Shown: positions 24,096 to 35,463 of the stretch, piece after piece
Layout of the letters: every line of letters begins with the position of its first letter
How positions within the stretch are numbered: the first letter of the stretch is position 1
Made by a program: the position numbers and the translations under genes
The notes under the pieces: model-generated
The model's input: only the letters and a program-made list of their open reading frames with translations
What the model was told of the DNA's origin: nothing
Database searches by the model: none
Assembly (NCBI GenBank): GCA_003139695.1
Contig: PLJM01000023.1
Span: 1 to 42,827 of the forward strand
Length of the DNA stretch: 42,827 nt
Direction of reading: 5' to 3'
Source: Candidatus Dormiibacterota bacterium
Lineage (GTDB): Bacteria > Chloroflexota > Dormibacteria > Dormibacterales > Dormibacteraceae

Positions 24096-25323
24096 CTCGC
24101 AACCACGGTTTTGCCACCGGCGACGACATTGCTCACGTCGGCCGCCGAGCGGCAGAACATCAGGTACCCGAGGTCGAGGTCCTTCTTTGCCGAGTCGCGC
24201 GGCGGGTCGATGGTGATGAAGTCCGCCGGCATCCCCACTGTCAGCTCGCCACCCTCCCATCCCAATGCACGAATGCCGTTGATGGTCGCGGCTCGAAACA
24301 GGTCAATGGGCTGGTGATGGATACGGCGTCCCGTCGCTCGTCGCTGGTCCAGCTCGAGCCCTCGTGCCTCCTCGATCATGTCGATCACCGCATTGGAGTC
24401 ACTGCCGACGCAAATCCGGCTGCCCGCGCCGGCCAGCCGCCCGAGCGGGCCGACACGGTCCCCAAGATCGCGCTCGCTCGTCGCGCACCCGACCACCGCC
24501 ACCTTGTGCCGGCCGAGCAATGCAGTGTCTGCGTCATCGACATGGATGGCGTGGACCGCGGTCAGATCCGGACCCAGGATGCGCTCGCGTTCCAGGAGCT
24601 GCGCCGGCGTGCAACCCTCGACCGCAATGCACTCGTCCACCTCAGCCGGCTGTTCGGCCAGGTGGATGTGCAGCGGCGCTTTGCGCTTGCGCGCCCAGGC
24701 GGCGACAACTCGCATCGAGGGTGGATCGACGGCGCGGACGCTGTGGATCGCCGCCCCAACGCGCACGCCCTCCCGCTCCGACAGCGCATCCATTCGCGCC
24801 GCCCAGCGTCCGGCATCGCCATCGGAGAACGACCTCTGCGCTCCCTCGAGCGCACGCCCGTCCACGCCGCCCTGCAGGTAGCACGCGTCAATCAGTGTGA
24901 GTCGGATCCCCTCGTCCGTCGCCGCCTGCATGACCGCTTCCCCCAGCTGATTTCCAAGGGCGTGCAGGTAATGGAACTCGCCCACGGCGGTTATCCCTGC
25001 GTGGAGCATTTCGCGAAAGACCCGGCGGCAGTGTTCCAGGTAGCTTGCGTGGGTCCAGCCCTCGGCCGCCCGGTACATCTGCTGGCGCCACTCCCAGAAA
25101 TCTCCGCCACCGGATTCGGTGGCTCCCCTCAGAACGTGTTGGAAGGCGTGGCTGTGGACGTTGGCGAGGCCGGGGATCGTCCAACCGCGCAGCAGGGTTG
25201 CACCGGCCGGCGCTTTCACGCCTTCGGTCACCCTCTCGATGCGTCCGTGCTCGACCTCGATCACAACATTCTCGGCTCGATGGCCGAGCCAGGCCTGGTC
25301 GGCGTGCCAGCTGCCTGAGCCGT

Positions 25324-25327
<4 letters not shown>
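24092..25327 (-). CDS. hutF: Formimidoylglutamate deiminase
   Basis: Deaminates N-formimino-L-glutamate to N-formyl-L-glutamate and ammonia, the fourth step of the five-step histidine route. 411 residues, amidohydrolase fold. [34 protein letters not shown] and CVGSDSNAV are the metal and substrate motifs that set HutF apart from HutI and from guanine deaminase. ATG at 25327 overlaps the hutU stop (ATGA); its own stop overlaps hutI. The route needs a following formylglutamate deformylase (HutG), which is not in the window. Confidence 0.92.
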
Positions 25328-26966
<1,639 letters not shown>

Positions 26967-26970
<4 letters not shown>

Positions 26971-28499
26971 CGCAGCTTGCCGGTCACGGCCTCCGCCGCC
27001 GCGACCACGGCGCCGCTGCGGATGAGCGCCTCGGCCGCGGCCAGGTCTGGAGCGAGATAGCGATCGGGCCCAGGTCCGCCGACGTGCTTCCGCACGAGGT
27101 CGCGAACCGCGGCGGTCGCCGGCGCCGGCTTCAGTGGCGCCCGCAGGTCGAGGGCGCGCGCCGACGCCGTGAGCTCGATCGCCAGGATGTGAGTGAGATT
27201 GTCGATAACCGTGCGCAGCTTCAGCGCTGCGCCCCATCCCATCGAGACGTGGTCCTCCTGCATCCCCGAGGTGGGAATGGAGTCGACGCTTGCGGGCGCT
27301 GCCAGCCGCCGATTCTCTGCCACCAGTGCAGCGGCGGTGTACTGCGCGACCATCAGCCCAGAGTTCACCCCAGGCTCCTCCGCCAGGAAGGGCGGCAGAC
27401 CTTCGGAGCGATGCGGGTCAAGCAGACGATCGAGCCGGCGCTCCGAGATCGCGCCAACCTCGGCTGCAGCGATGGCCAGGAAGTCGGCGGCAAACGCCAG
27501 GGGCTCGCCGTGGAAGTTGCCGGTGGACTCGACCTCGCCGCTCTCGAGCACCACAGGGTTGTCGACCACCGACGCCAGCTCGACTGCGGCCGTGCGGCGC
27601 GCGAAGTCGAGCGTGTCGCGCGCAGCACCGGCGACCTGCGGGCTGCAGCGAACCGAGTACGAATCCTGGACCGCATGCTGCGAGTGCCTGTGTGAGGCGA
27701 CGATGCCCGAACCGCGAAGCATCTGGATCAAGTTGGCTGCGCTCGCGACCTGGCCCGCATGCGGGCGTATCTCGTGCAACTGTTTCTGGAAGGTCCTGTC
27801 GGTGCCCATCAGAGCCTCGGCCGACATCGCAGCTGTGATGTCCGCGATGCGGAAGCATTGCTCCGCATCTGCGCAGGCGAGCGCGAGCATGCCCAGCATC
27901 CCATCGGTGCCGTTGATGAGCGACAGCCCCTCCTTGGTCTCGAGCTTCAACGGTTTGACCTTGGCCGCCTTCAGCGCCTCGAGCGCGGGGCGCGTCACGC
28001 CTCCCGCATCCACCACCTCTCCCTCGCCGACCAGCGCCAGCGCGATGTGGGCGAGCGGGGCGAGGTCCCCGCTGCAGCCGACGGACCCATGTCGTGGCAC
28101 GACAGGGGTGATCTTTGCGTTCAGCAACGCGATGAGGGCCTCGGCGACAGCGGGCCTGACACCCGAAAGGCCCATCGAGAGCGTGCGAGCGCGCAAGAGC
28201 ATCGTCGCACGCACCACCTCGTCATCGACGGGCGGGCCCATACCCGCAGCGTGAGAGCGGATGAGCGCCAGCTGCAGCTCCGGCTGGCGCAAGGGCGGGA
28301 CTCGCGTCCCGGCCAACGCTCCGAAACCGGTCGAGACCCCGTAAACCGGCTCGCGCGACGAGGCGGCCTTCTCGACCAGCATCCGGCTTCGGTCCATCTT
28401 GGCCTTTGCGGCAGGCGCCAGCGCTACCGCCTCGCCATGACGAGCCACAGCCACAACCTGCTCCTCCCCCACGCCCATACCACGGAGCGTGACCGTCAT
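26967..28499 (-). CDS. hutH: Histidine ammonia-lyase
   Basis: First step of histidine degradation: removes ammonia from L-histidine to give urocanate. 510 residues. The MIO cofactor forms from residues 142-144, here Cys-Ser-Gly ([14 protein letters not shown]) instead of the more common Ala-Ser-Gly; this variant is found in other histidine ammonia-lyases. The catalytic Tyr53 (YGVSTGFG) and the [13 protein letters not shown] and [14 protein letters not shown] blocks are present. ATG 28499 overlaps the alkD-like stop (ATGA). It heads the hut part of the operon. Confidence 0.95.
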
Positions 28500-29185
28500 T
28501 GCCGCGCCTTGATGTTCTTCAAAGCCTCCGTCTTGCTCAGGCCGCTCAACCTCGCCTCATTCGCAGCCACGTAGCGTGCCACCTCCTCGGGTTCCGTCCA
28601 TGCATATGACCTCAGCGCCCAGCCGATGGCCTTGCGGATGAAGAAGTTGCGATCCGCAAGGTTGGGCTCGATGTTGGCATACAGCAGGTCTCGGTCGGTG
28701 TCCTTCTTGAACGAGACCTGACAGATGATCGAGACGCGCCGCTTCCACATGTCCTTGTCAGTGCTCCACGCACGCATCGCAGGCCGCACCTGCCCAGGAT
28801 GGGCCCGAAGCAGGTTGCCGACGTGCCCGGCGACCGCGTCAACGTAGTCCCACCAGGCATCGGTGGTAATGATCTCTTCGTACATAGGGAGAGCATCGGG
28901 CGTCCTGCAATCCCGGTGTCGCCGATCGCCCAGCAGCTCGATCGCGGCATAGCGCTCCTCACGAAACTGCGCTTCACGCCACAGCTCCAACACCGCGGCG
29001 CGCCATTCATCGCAGCTCTCCAGTGGGTGGTTCGCAAAGACGCGCTTGGAGATTTCGCGCATGTCCGGCGCCGCGATGCCTCGATAAGGCATCTCCGACT
29101 TCATGTAAGCCTGCATCCGCGGCGCGCGCTCGGGGTCGGCCGCCTCAAGGAGCGCCGCGCGCATCGCCGTCCCCAACGCGGTCAC
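28496..29185 (-). CDS. AlkD-like DNA alkylation repair protein
   Basis: 229 residues made of HEAT-like helical repeats, as in the AlkD family of DNA glycosylases that excise positively charged alkylpurines. WWDYVDAVAGHV holds the catalytic Asp region and WKRRVSIICQV holds the DNA-contact Arg. The start is the GTG at 29185, which overlaps the sixA stop (GTGA); the longer frame is antisense-like. It overlaps hutH downstream (ATGA). DNA repair has no known link to histidine use, so the placement is unexpected. Confidence 0.85.
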   Translation of the reverse strand: MTALGTAMRAALLEAADPERAPRMQAYMKSEMPYRGIAAPDMREISKRVFANHPLESCDEWRAAVLELWREAQFREERYAAIELLGDRRHRDCRTPDALPMYEEIITTDAWWDYVDAVAGHVGNLLRAHPGQVRPAMRAWSTDKDMWKRRVSIICQVSFKKDTDRDLLYANIEPNLADRNFFIRKAIGWALRSYAWTEPEEVARYVAANEARLSGLSKTEALKNIKARQ

Positions 29186-29643
29186 GGCGCGGGAATGTAG
29201 CGAGCGCCGACCGGCAAGCCGTCCTCGACGTCGACCACCCACGTCGCGCCCTTGTCCAGTGCCACTTGCGATGACTTCACGATGCGGCGCCGGATCAAGT
29301 CATCGAGCAATTCAAGGATTACGTCTCCGTGCGTGCAGAGAACCGTATCGTCGATTTCAGGGTCCTCGATGAATCGATAGGCCCCTTTCAACCTCGCGCC
29401 CTCGGCCAGCAGCCGCGTCTCCTGCACCTTGAGCTTTCGAGCCTTCGCGAGCGGCTCGACGGTCTGCACGCATCGAAGGTAAGGGCTCGACCATATCGCC
29501 GCGATAGGGTTGGCCCCCAGCACCGTAGCGAGCTCCTCGGCCTGCTTGCGTCCGCTCTTGCTCAGAGGACGCTCGCGATCGTTGCCCTCCCAACGTGTTC
29601 GACTCGCAGCCTTGGCGTGCCGCACGAAATACAGGGTAGGCAT
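29182..29643 (-). CDS. SixA-type histidine phosphatase
   Basis: 153 residues. The RHG motif LYFVRHAKAASR holds the phosphate-accepting His9, and CTHGD holds the second catalytic His. RPLSKSGRKQAEELA is typical of the SixA branch, which removes phosphate from histidine phosphotransfer domains and small phospho-substrates. Its ATG follows the stop of the CHAD gene directly (TAAATG). Proximity to ppk1 and CHAD suggests a phosphate-related role here. Confidence 0.85.
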   Translation of the reverse strand: MPTLYFVRHAKAASRTRWEGNDRERPLSKSGRKQAEELATVLGANPIAAIWSSPYLRCVQTVEPLAKARKLKVQETRLLAEGARLKGAYRFIEDPEIDDTVLCTHGDVILELLDDLIRRRIVKSSQVALDKGATWVVDVEDGLPVGARYIPAP

Positions 29644-31146
29644 TTACTTGGCGGGCATCCAATCACGTAAACCCTTGCGGTCCAGGGATTTCCAGACTTT
29701 CGGCCACTTCTTACGCGCATCCTCGGCCGCGACGTGCTCCATGGCGATGAGCTCGCCGGCGACGAACGCGCGTCGCCCGCCGATGCGCGTGCCTCGAAGC
29801 CATGCCTGCGCGGTGACGCTGTCCTGGTGCTCGCCCAGAATCGTCTGGAGCTTGGCGGCATTCCGGGCAAACGAAACCGCGCCGGCGCCGACCACCGGCG
29901 CGACCGCCTCAGCCGTATAGCGCGCGCGCTTGGCCAGGATGCGAATGCGGTGAAGGTCCACGTCCGCTGGAGAATCCGCGAGATTCTTGACGGCGGACCG
30001 CAGCCGCCTCCATGGAGCGGTGGCCAGCTTGGGCAGCACGGTCCCGGCGGGCTCATCAGCTTCCGGGAGCGTAGCCGGCGCGTGCGCGGCAGCGACCAGA
30101 CGCTCGAGCAGGTCGACGTAGCGCGGCGAGTCCAAATCCGCGAGGAGCTTCTTACGCAGCCCTTCGATATCCACCTCGAGGAGATGGAGAACGCCCAGCG
30201 CCGAGCGCAAGTCGTTGGCGGGCAAGGATTTCGCCCGTTCTCGCAACCTCTCGAGCAGCACCTCCTGGTCGCGCACGGCGCCCAGGCTCAACGCCACCCA
30301 CCCCAGCTCCGTTCGCAGGGGGTCGCTCCACTCCTGGTCCAGCAGGGGTCCGAAAGTCCTGAGGTGCGACCTCAGCTTGCGCGTCGCCACGCGCGCCTGG
30401 TGCACCGCCTCCGGGTCCCCGCTCGTCCGCACGAGCGGGTCGTGATAGAGAAGCGCGGCAACCGACTGCGCGATCACGCTGCGGATGACGTCCCGCGCCG
30501 GGGATTCCGCCTCGACGACCAGTGGCGCCACCTCCGGCGGTTCCATCGCTCGGGGACCTAGAGCCCTGATGTGCTTCGGCGTCGGATCCGGCGCGCCGGC
30601 GCCCGCGCCACGCAGCCGCGCCACCAGCGGGGCCACGATGCCGTCGGCGTCGCCGGCGACCTCGACTTCGATCTCGCGGAACCGGGCGGCCACGCGGCGG
30701 CCGTCGCGCACCGACACCTCGTCGTCCACGACCTCGGCCAGCCGCGCGCCCGCCGCGTCAAGCAGGCGGACCCGGCGGCGCACCGTCGACAGGCGTGCGA
30801 CAGGGATCAGCTCGGCGGTGCGCACGTAAGCTCGGACGATGGCCACAGCCGCCGGCGGCGGTTTTGTGGCGCCGCCCTGGAAGGTGAGCTCGTCGCGCTC
30901 GAGCAGAAGAGCCGCCTGGCCATCGGACGTGGCACGGATCGGGGGCAGCTTCAGCGTCCAGCCCTCGCCGCGGCGATGGCGCAGCGACACTCCCCAGCGC
31001 GCCAGCCGCAGATCGGCGGTGTCGAAGTAGACGGTTTCGAGGCGGACCGCCTCAGGCGCCGTGATGGTCACGCCGTCCACCACCCCGTTCAGGTCGGGAA
31101 GGTGAAACGCGGGTCCTGCCCCGAGCTTTACCTCACGCTCGAGCAT
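29644..31146 (-). CDS. CYTH-CHAD domain protein
   Basis: 500 residues. The N-terminal CYTH domain begins with the ExExK signature LEREVKLGAG and continues with YFDTADLRLARWGVSLRHRR, WTLKLP and Arg/Lys-lined strands, as in triphosphate tunnel enzymes. From about residue 215 the CHAD domain follows, with its conserved His in AVHQARVATRKLRSHLRTF and DLHRIRILAKRARYTAE. CHAD proteins bind polyphosphate. It directly follows ppk1, overlapping it by 14 bp, a pairing seen in other bacteria. I took the ATG at 31146; the longer open frame is antisense to nothing real and overlaps ppk1. Confidence 0.9.
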   Translation of the reverse strand: MLEREVKLGAGPAFHLPDLNGVVDGVTITAPEAVRLETVYFDTADLRLARWGVSLRHRRGEGWTLKLPPIRATSDGQAALLLERDELTFQGGATKPPPAAVAIVRAYVRTAELIPVARLSTVRRRVRLLDAAGARLAEVVDDEVSVRDGRRVAARFREIEVEVAGDADGIVAPLVARLRGAGAGAPDPTPKHIRALGPRAMEPPEVAPLVVEAESPARDVIRSVIAQSVAALLYHDPLVRTSGDPEAVHQARVATRKLRSHLRTFGPLLDQEWSDPLRTELGWVALSLGAVRDQEVLLERLRERAKSLPANDLRSALGVLHLLEVDIEGLRKKLLADLDSPRYVDLLERLVAAAHAPATLPEADEPAGTVLPKLATAPWRRLRSAVKNLADSPADVDLHRIRILAKRARYTAEAVAPVVGAGAVSFARNAAKLQTILGEHQDSVTAQAWLRGTRIGGRRAFVAGELIAMEHVAAEDARKKWPKVWKSLDRKGLRDWMPAK

Positions 31147-33286
31147 GCGGGACGGTGGTGACGACCCCGTTGACGACGCCGTTCGCGACGCCGTTGACCC
31201 CGTTGCTGCGAGCGCTTTCGAGCGCCAGCTCCTGGAAACGCTTGTGGGAGTTGAGGCCGTGGATGTTGGGCACGCGATGCCACACGCCGTCTGGACCCAG
31301 GCTCCAGGCCAGGACGTCGTCGGCAAGCAATATCTCGAAGATCTGCGACAGCCGTAAAGAAAGCTTCGGGTCGGTGACCGGCACCACCGCCTCGACGCGA
31401 CGGTCGAGGTTGCGCGGCATCAGGTCCGAGGACCCGAGGTAGTACTCGGGCTGCGCGCCACCGAACGCGAAGATCCGGGAGTGCTCGAGGAACCGGCCGA
31501 CGATGGACCGAACCCTGATGCGCTCCGACAGTCCGGGGACACCCGGCCGAAGCGAGCACATGCTTCGCACGATCAGGTCGATCTGCGCGCCCGCCTGAGA
31601 CGCCGCGTAGAGCGAATCGATCATCTCAGGGTCAACAAGGTTGTTGACCTTGATGACGATGCGGCCGCCGACCACAGCCTGGCCTTCAATCAGCTGCTTG
31701 ATCCCGGTGCGCAAGCTGGTGGGAGCAACAAGCAGCTTGCGGTAGCGGTGCTGCCGGCTGTAACCAGTCAGCAGGTTGAAGAGCTCCGTCACGTCCGCGC
31801 CAAGGTCGGCGTCCGCCGACAGCAGGCTCACGTCCTCGTAAAGATGGGCGGTGCTCGGGTTGTAGTTGCCGGTGCCGACGTGGAGGTAGTGCTGGATGTG
31901 CCTGCCCTCGCGCCGGACCACGAGCGTCACCTTGGCGTGAGTCTTCAGACCGACCAGTCCGTACACGACGTGCACGTTGGCCTCTTCGAGTGCGCGCGCC
32001 CATGCGATGTTCGCCTGCTCGTCGCCCCGCGCTTTCAGCTCGACCAGAGCCACCACCTGCTTACCGGACTCCGCCGCGCGAATGAGTGCCCTCACGATTG
32101 GGCTGGCCGGACCCGATGTGCGATAGAGGGTCTGCTTGATGGCGAGCACGTTGGGATCGCTAGCGGCGTGATCGATGAAAGCCTCGACCGAGGTCGCGAA
32201 CGAGTCATAGGGGTGGTGTGCCAGGAGATCGCCCGAGCGCAGCACCGCAAACAGGTCGGGGACCTCAGCGCCAAGGCCGCGGAGCCGAGGTTGGGTGGTC
32301 GGCGTCCAGGGCTCTTCCTTCAGGTCGGGCCGGTCGAGGTGAGACAGCGCGGACAGGCTGCCGAGGTCGAGCAAGCCCTTCGCCTGATAGACGTCGGTGG
32401 GTTGCAGCTCAAGCTCACGCGTCAGCAGCTCGAGGACCTCGGCCGACATTCCGGGATCGACCTCCAGGCGCACGACGCGCGCGTGGCGCCGGCGCCGGCG
32501 CAGCTCGGTCTGGATGGCGGCGAGCAAGTCCTCGGCGTCGCTGTCGATCTCGTCGAGGTCGCCATCGCGGGTCACGCGGAACGGATGGTGTGCGACCACC
32601 TCCATGCCTGGGAACAGCGATTGCAGATGCAGCGCGATCACGTCCTCTAGCGGCACGTAGCGCTGGCCTTCGACGAGCGCAATGAAACGAGGCAGCACCG
32701 GCGGGACTTTGACGCGGGCGAAGCGCTGTTGATGTCGCTGCGGGTCGCGGACCATGACCGCCAGGTTCAACGAGAGATGCGAGATGTAAGGGAAGGGATG
32801 GCCCGGATCGACGGCCAGCGGGGTCAGCACCGGAAAGATCTGCTGGCGGAACACCGAATGGAGCTGGCTCAGCTCTTTCTTGGTGACCTCGTTGGCGCGC
32901 ACGATGACGATGCCCGCTTGTGCCAGGTCCGGAACGAGCTGGTCGTTGAAGAGCGAAACCTGGCGATCCACCAGCTCCTCGACCCGAGAGCGGATCGCTC
33001 TCAGCTGCTCGAGCGGCGACATCCCGTCGGGTGATGCGGCGGCGACGGCAGCCAGCACCTGTTCTTTGAGGCCCGCCACACGGACCTGGAAGAAATCGTC
33101 GAGGTTCTGGCTGAAGATCGCAAGGAAGCGGACCCGCTCCAGAAGTGGGACCTTGGGGTCCTGCGCCATGGCCAGGACGCGCTCGTCGAAGTCCAGACGG
33201 GACAGCTCGCGGTTGAGGTACCGGGGCGCCTCCGGAACCGGATTTGGGCCTGTTTGATCCGAGTCCGGCTGGACCCCCACCACCAT
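31133..33286 (-). CDS. ppk1: Polyphosphate kinase 1
   Basis: Makes inorganic polyphosphate from ATP reversibly. 717 residues with the PPK1 domains: N-terminal helical NRELSRLDFDERVLAMA and the catalytic domains, with the autophosphorylated His450 in GLKTHAKVTLVVRR. HHPYDSF and HVGTGNYNPSTA are strongly conserved. The C-terminal 20 residues are an unusual Asn-Gly-Val repeat (NGVNGVANGVVNGVV) followed by TTVPHARA; it is absent from typical PPK1 and probably disordered. It is the first gene of an eight-gene, fully coupled operon. Confidence 0.95.
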   Translation of the reverse strand: MVVGVQPDSDQTGPNPVPEAPRYLNRELSRLDFDERVLAMAQDPKVPLLERVRFLAIFSQNLDDFFQVRVAGLKEQVLAAVAAASPDGMSPLEQLRAIRSRVEELVDRQVSLFNDQLVPDLAQAGIVIVRANEVTKKELSQLHSVFRQQIFPVLTPLAVDPGHPFPYISHLSLNLAVMVRDPQRHQQRFARVKVPPVLPRFIALVEGQRYVPLEDVIALHLQSLFPGMEVVAHHPFRVTRDGDLDEIDSDAEDLLAAIQTELRRRRRHARVVRLEVDPGMSAEVLELLTRELELQPTDVYQAKGLLDLGSLSALSHLDRPDLKEEPWTPTTQPRLRGLGAEVPDLFAVLRSGDLLAHHPYDSFATSVEAFIDHAASDPNVLAIKQTLYRTSGPASPIVRALIRAAESGKQVVALVELKARGDEQANIAWARALEEANVHVVYGLVGLKTHAKVTLVVRREGRHIQHYLHVGTGNYNPSTAHLYEDVSLLSADADLGADVTELFNLLTGYSRQHRYRKLLVAPTSLRTGIKQLIEGQAVVGGRIVIKVNNLVDPEMIDSLYAASQAGAQIDLIVRSMCSLRPGVPGLSERIRVRSIVGRFLEHSRIFAFGGAQPEYYLGSSDLMPRNLDRRVEAVVPVTDPKLSLRLSQIFEILLADDVLAWSLGPDGVWHRVPNIHGLNSHKRFQELALESARSNGVNGVANGVVNGVVTTVPHARA

Positions 33287-33437
33287 GTACCGAACATTAG
33301 CGGTTGGCGACCGGGGGTAGGTTATCGGCCGGTTAACAGGGGGCGCCTGGCCGATCCTGCGGCTCGGTCAGTCGGGCGCGAAAGCGCCGACATGCTAGCG
33401 ATAACCTTGCGGCCCAGCTCGGTGTCGCCGACGACCT

Positions 33438-33468
33438 GTAGCCGGGCTACGGAAGCCGGCCTGGCTAC
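33438..33468 (-). terminator. Possible terminator after GH13 gene
   Basis: GTAGCC (33438-33443) pairs with GGCTAC (33463-33468), with inner GC pairs possible. It lies 12 bp past the stop of the minus-strand GH13 gene. There is no T-run. The rest of the 194 bp between ppk1 and the GH13 gene shows no gene or clear promoter. Confidence 0.35.
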
Positions 33469-33480
33469 TGGGGGAGAGTG

Positions 33481-35115
33481 CTAGAGGGACAGCCAGGCGC
33501 CGGAGTTAGGCGGGAGGGTCAGCTTTCCGTTGCGGTGCCTCACCAGAGGGTCGCTGCCAATCAGAAGGCGCCCGCGAACGGCGATCTCAACCGGGCCGGC
33601 CAGGAAGTTGACCGCGACGCTCAACCGACCGTGCTCGTAAACCAGTGCTCCCTCTGGAGCAGGACACCACTTGAGGCGGTTTGGCAGCAGGCCCGCCAAC
33701 CGCCGCCTCAGGGCGAGCACTCGCTTATAGAAGACGAGCATGGAGTCGGCCGAACCGGCCTGGGCATCGACGGCGAGACTGTCCCAGCCGGCCGGCATTG
33801 GCAGCCAGGGGGCGGCTTTGGAAAATCCTGCGTTCGGTTGTCCCTTGTGCCAGGGCATCGGCACGCGGCACCCGTCCCGACCCGCCTGCTTGCCTGCGCT
33901 ACGAATGAAAATCGGGTCCTGGCGCTGCTGCGGCGGGACGTTGGCCTCCTCGAGGCCCAGCTCCTCGCCTTGATAAAGAAAGACCTGACCCGGCAGCCCC
34001 AGCAGTAGAAGCAGGGCTGCGCGAGCGCGGGCTCGACCCGTGGAGCCGCCGCCCAACCGCGTCACGTGTCGAACCAGGTCGTGATTTGACTGAGTCCAGG
34101 TCGGGGCTGCGACGGGCCCGGGTAAAGCGTGACGGTCCTCCTCGATCGACCGCTTCCAGAGTGAGGCGCTCCAGGGTGCCCTCACCAGGGCGAATGCCAT
34201 GTCGAGCTGGTCCGGGAGGATGTATCGCGCCTGTCGCGAAGGATCGAAGATCTCGCCAACCAGAACCCGGCTGGGCTGGTACTTGTTGAGGATTCGACGC
34301 CAGGCTCGATAGACGTCGTGGACCTCGGGCTGGTCGATGATCATGAACTTGAGGTCGGGACCTAGCAGGCCGGTCAACGGGTCTTTGATCATTGGGCGGT
34401 CGGCCATGTCCTTGCGCTTGAACAAAGCCGATGCGACGTCGATGCGGTACCCGTCAGCGCCCTGGTCGAGCCAGAACTTCAGGATCCGCTCGAACTCTCT
34501 GGGAACCAGTGGATTCCACCAGTTGAGGTCTGGCTGCTCGGGCGCGAACAGGTGCAGGTACCACTGGCCGCTGAGCTGGTCCTGGGTCCAGGCCGAACCA
34601 CCGAAGGCGGACTCCCAGTTGTTCGGTGGCGAGCCGTCGGGCTTGGCGTTGGCGAAGTAATAACGCGCGCGGTGCGGATCGTCTGGTGCTGAGACAGCCG
34701 CCTGGAACCAGGGGTGCTGGTCTGAGGTGTGATTGGGAACGAGGTCGACCAGGACCTTCATTCGAAGCCTGTGGGCCTCGTCGATGAGGTGGGAGAAATC
34801 TGCCAGGGTCCCGTACTCGGGATTGACGTGGCAGTAATCGGCGATGTCGTACCCATTGTCCTTCTGTGGCGAGGGATAGAACGGCGTGATCCAGATCGCG
34901 TCGATTCCGAGGTCTTTGAGGTACTCGAGCCTGGAGGAGATGCCGCGCAGATCTCCGATCCCGTCGTTGTTCGAGTCGGCGAAGCTCCGGATGTAGATCT
35001 CATAGAAGACGGCGCCCCTCCACCAAGGGCGCGTCAACGCCTCGCTACCCCGGCCGTTGAGATCTTTGCGCCGCAATCCGCCAAAACTATTCAGGAGTAC
35101 CGTTCCGGGTTGCAC
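33481..35115 (-). CDS. GH13 alpha-glucosidase (oligo-1,6-glucosidase-like)
   Basis: About 544 residues. The GH13 catalytic set is visible: nucleophile Asp in DGYRIDVA, acid/base Glu in VLVGEIF and the transition-state Asp in QSNHDL. The front DGIGDLRGISSRLEYLKDLGIDAIW, DNGYDIADYCHV and VDLVPNHTSDQHPWF match the subfamily of oligo-1,6-glucosidases and alpha-glucosidases. It has no signal peptide, so it should act in the cytoplasm on maltooligosaccharides or isomaltooligosaccharides. The GTG at 35115 is the longest start; a later TTG near 35039, just before TRPWWRGAVFYEIY, is plausible. No transporter or regulator for sugars is next to it. Confidence 0.9.
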   Translation of the reverse strand: MQPGTVLLNSFGGLRRKDLNGRGSEALTRPWWRGAVFYEIYIRSFADSNNDGIGDLRGISSRLEYLKDLGIDAIWITPFYPSPQKDNGYDIADYCHVNPEYGTLADFSHLIDEAHRLRMKVLVDLVPNHTSDQHPWFQAAVSAPDDPHRARYYFANAKPDGSPPNNWESAFGGSAWTQDQLSGQWYLHLFAPEQPDLNWWNPLVPREFERILKFWLDQGADGYRIDVASALFKRKDMADRPMIKDPLTGLLGPDLKFMIIDQPEVHDVYRAWRRILNKYQPSRVLVGEIFDPSRQARYILPDQLDMAFALVRAPWSASLWKRSIEEDRHALPGPVAAPTWTQSNHDLVRHVTRLGGGSTGRARARAALLLLLGLPGQVFLYQGEELGLEEANVPPQQRQDPIFIRSAGKQAGRDGCRVPMPWHKGQPNAGFSKAAPWLPMPAGWDSLAVDAQAGSADSMLVFYKRVLALRRRLAGLLPNRLKWCPAPEGALVYEHGRLSVAVNFLAGPVEIAVRGRLLIGSDPLVRHRNGKLTLPPNSGAWLSL

Positions 35116-35127
35116 GTGGCCGGGGTG

Positions 35128-35156
35128 CTCGGGCCGGGCTACGCACCCGGCCCGAG
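35128..35156 (-). terminator. Hairpin between Flp pilin and GH13 genes
   Basis: CTCGGGCCGGG (35128-35138) pairs perfectly with CCCGGCCCGAG (35146-35156) around a 7-base loop. It starts 7 bp after the pilin stop. There is no T-run, but the stem is very stable, and it separates the pilin from the glucosidase gene. Confidence 0.6.
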
Positions 35157-35163
35157 AGATTGC

Positions 35164-35337
35164 TTATCCGAGGGCTGCCACGACGTTGGAGAAGACGTTT
35201 TGTATCTGGTTCCCCATGGTTAGAAGAATCACGATGACCACGATCGAAACGAGAACCAGGATCAGCGCGTACTCGACCATTCCCTGGCCACGCTGACCGC
35301 CTTTTGCAGATTCCGCCTTTCTGACACTCACGACCAC
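35164..35337 (-). CDS. Flp-type pilin
   Basis: A 57-residue prepilin of the Flp/Tad (type IVb) kind. A basic leader (VRKAESAKGGQRG) is followed by QGMVEYALILVLVSIVVIVIL, so cleavage after RG gives the expected Glu5-Tyr6, then a 20-residue hydrophobic helix. The tail NQIQNVFSNVVAALG is typical. The strong ribosome site AAAGGAGGT (complement of 35341-35349) supports GTG 35337; GTG 35331 is in frame at wider spacing. No tad assembly genes are in the window. Confidence 0.85.
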   Translation of the reverse strand: MVVSVRKAESAKGGQRGQGMVEYALILVLVSIVVIVILLTMGNQIQNVFSNVVAALG

Positions 35338-35429
35338 TTCACCTCCTTTGGCCCTCACGGGGCCGATCTCCGCACGATGTTCAACGATCGGCAAGCCATT
35401 TACTCAGCATTAGCGAAGATAGTTTTTGT

Positions 35430-35442
35430 AATGGATTCCATT
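35430..35442. promoter_or_regulatory. Palindrome upstream of LysR gene
   Basis: AATGGA-T-TCCATT is a perfect 13 bp palindrome, 21 bp before the LysR gene and within an A+T-rich stretch unlike the surroundings. It is a likely regulator site, possibly for self-control, although classical LysR boxes have the form T-N11-A. Confidence 0.45.
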
Positions 35443-35463
35443 AGCATTGCTGTTGCATAGAAA

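Noticed and set aside
24314..25318. Long plus-strand frame of 334 codons opposite hutF
   Set aside because: hutF on the other strand has clear family motifs; the plus frame has no recognisable domain.
26971..27237. N-terminal extension of hutU
   Set aside because: It lies within hutH in another frame and has a repetitive Arg/Gly-rich composition unlike urocanase.
28805..28816. Second copy of the MITE end (CCGAAGCAGG)
   Set aside because: Only about ten bases match, inside a coding region, with no partner repeat.
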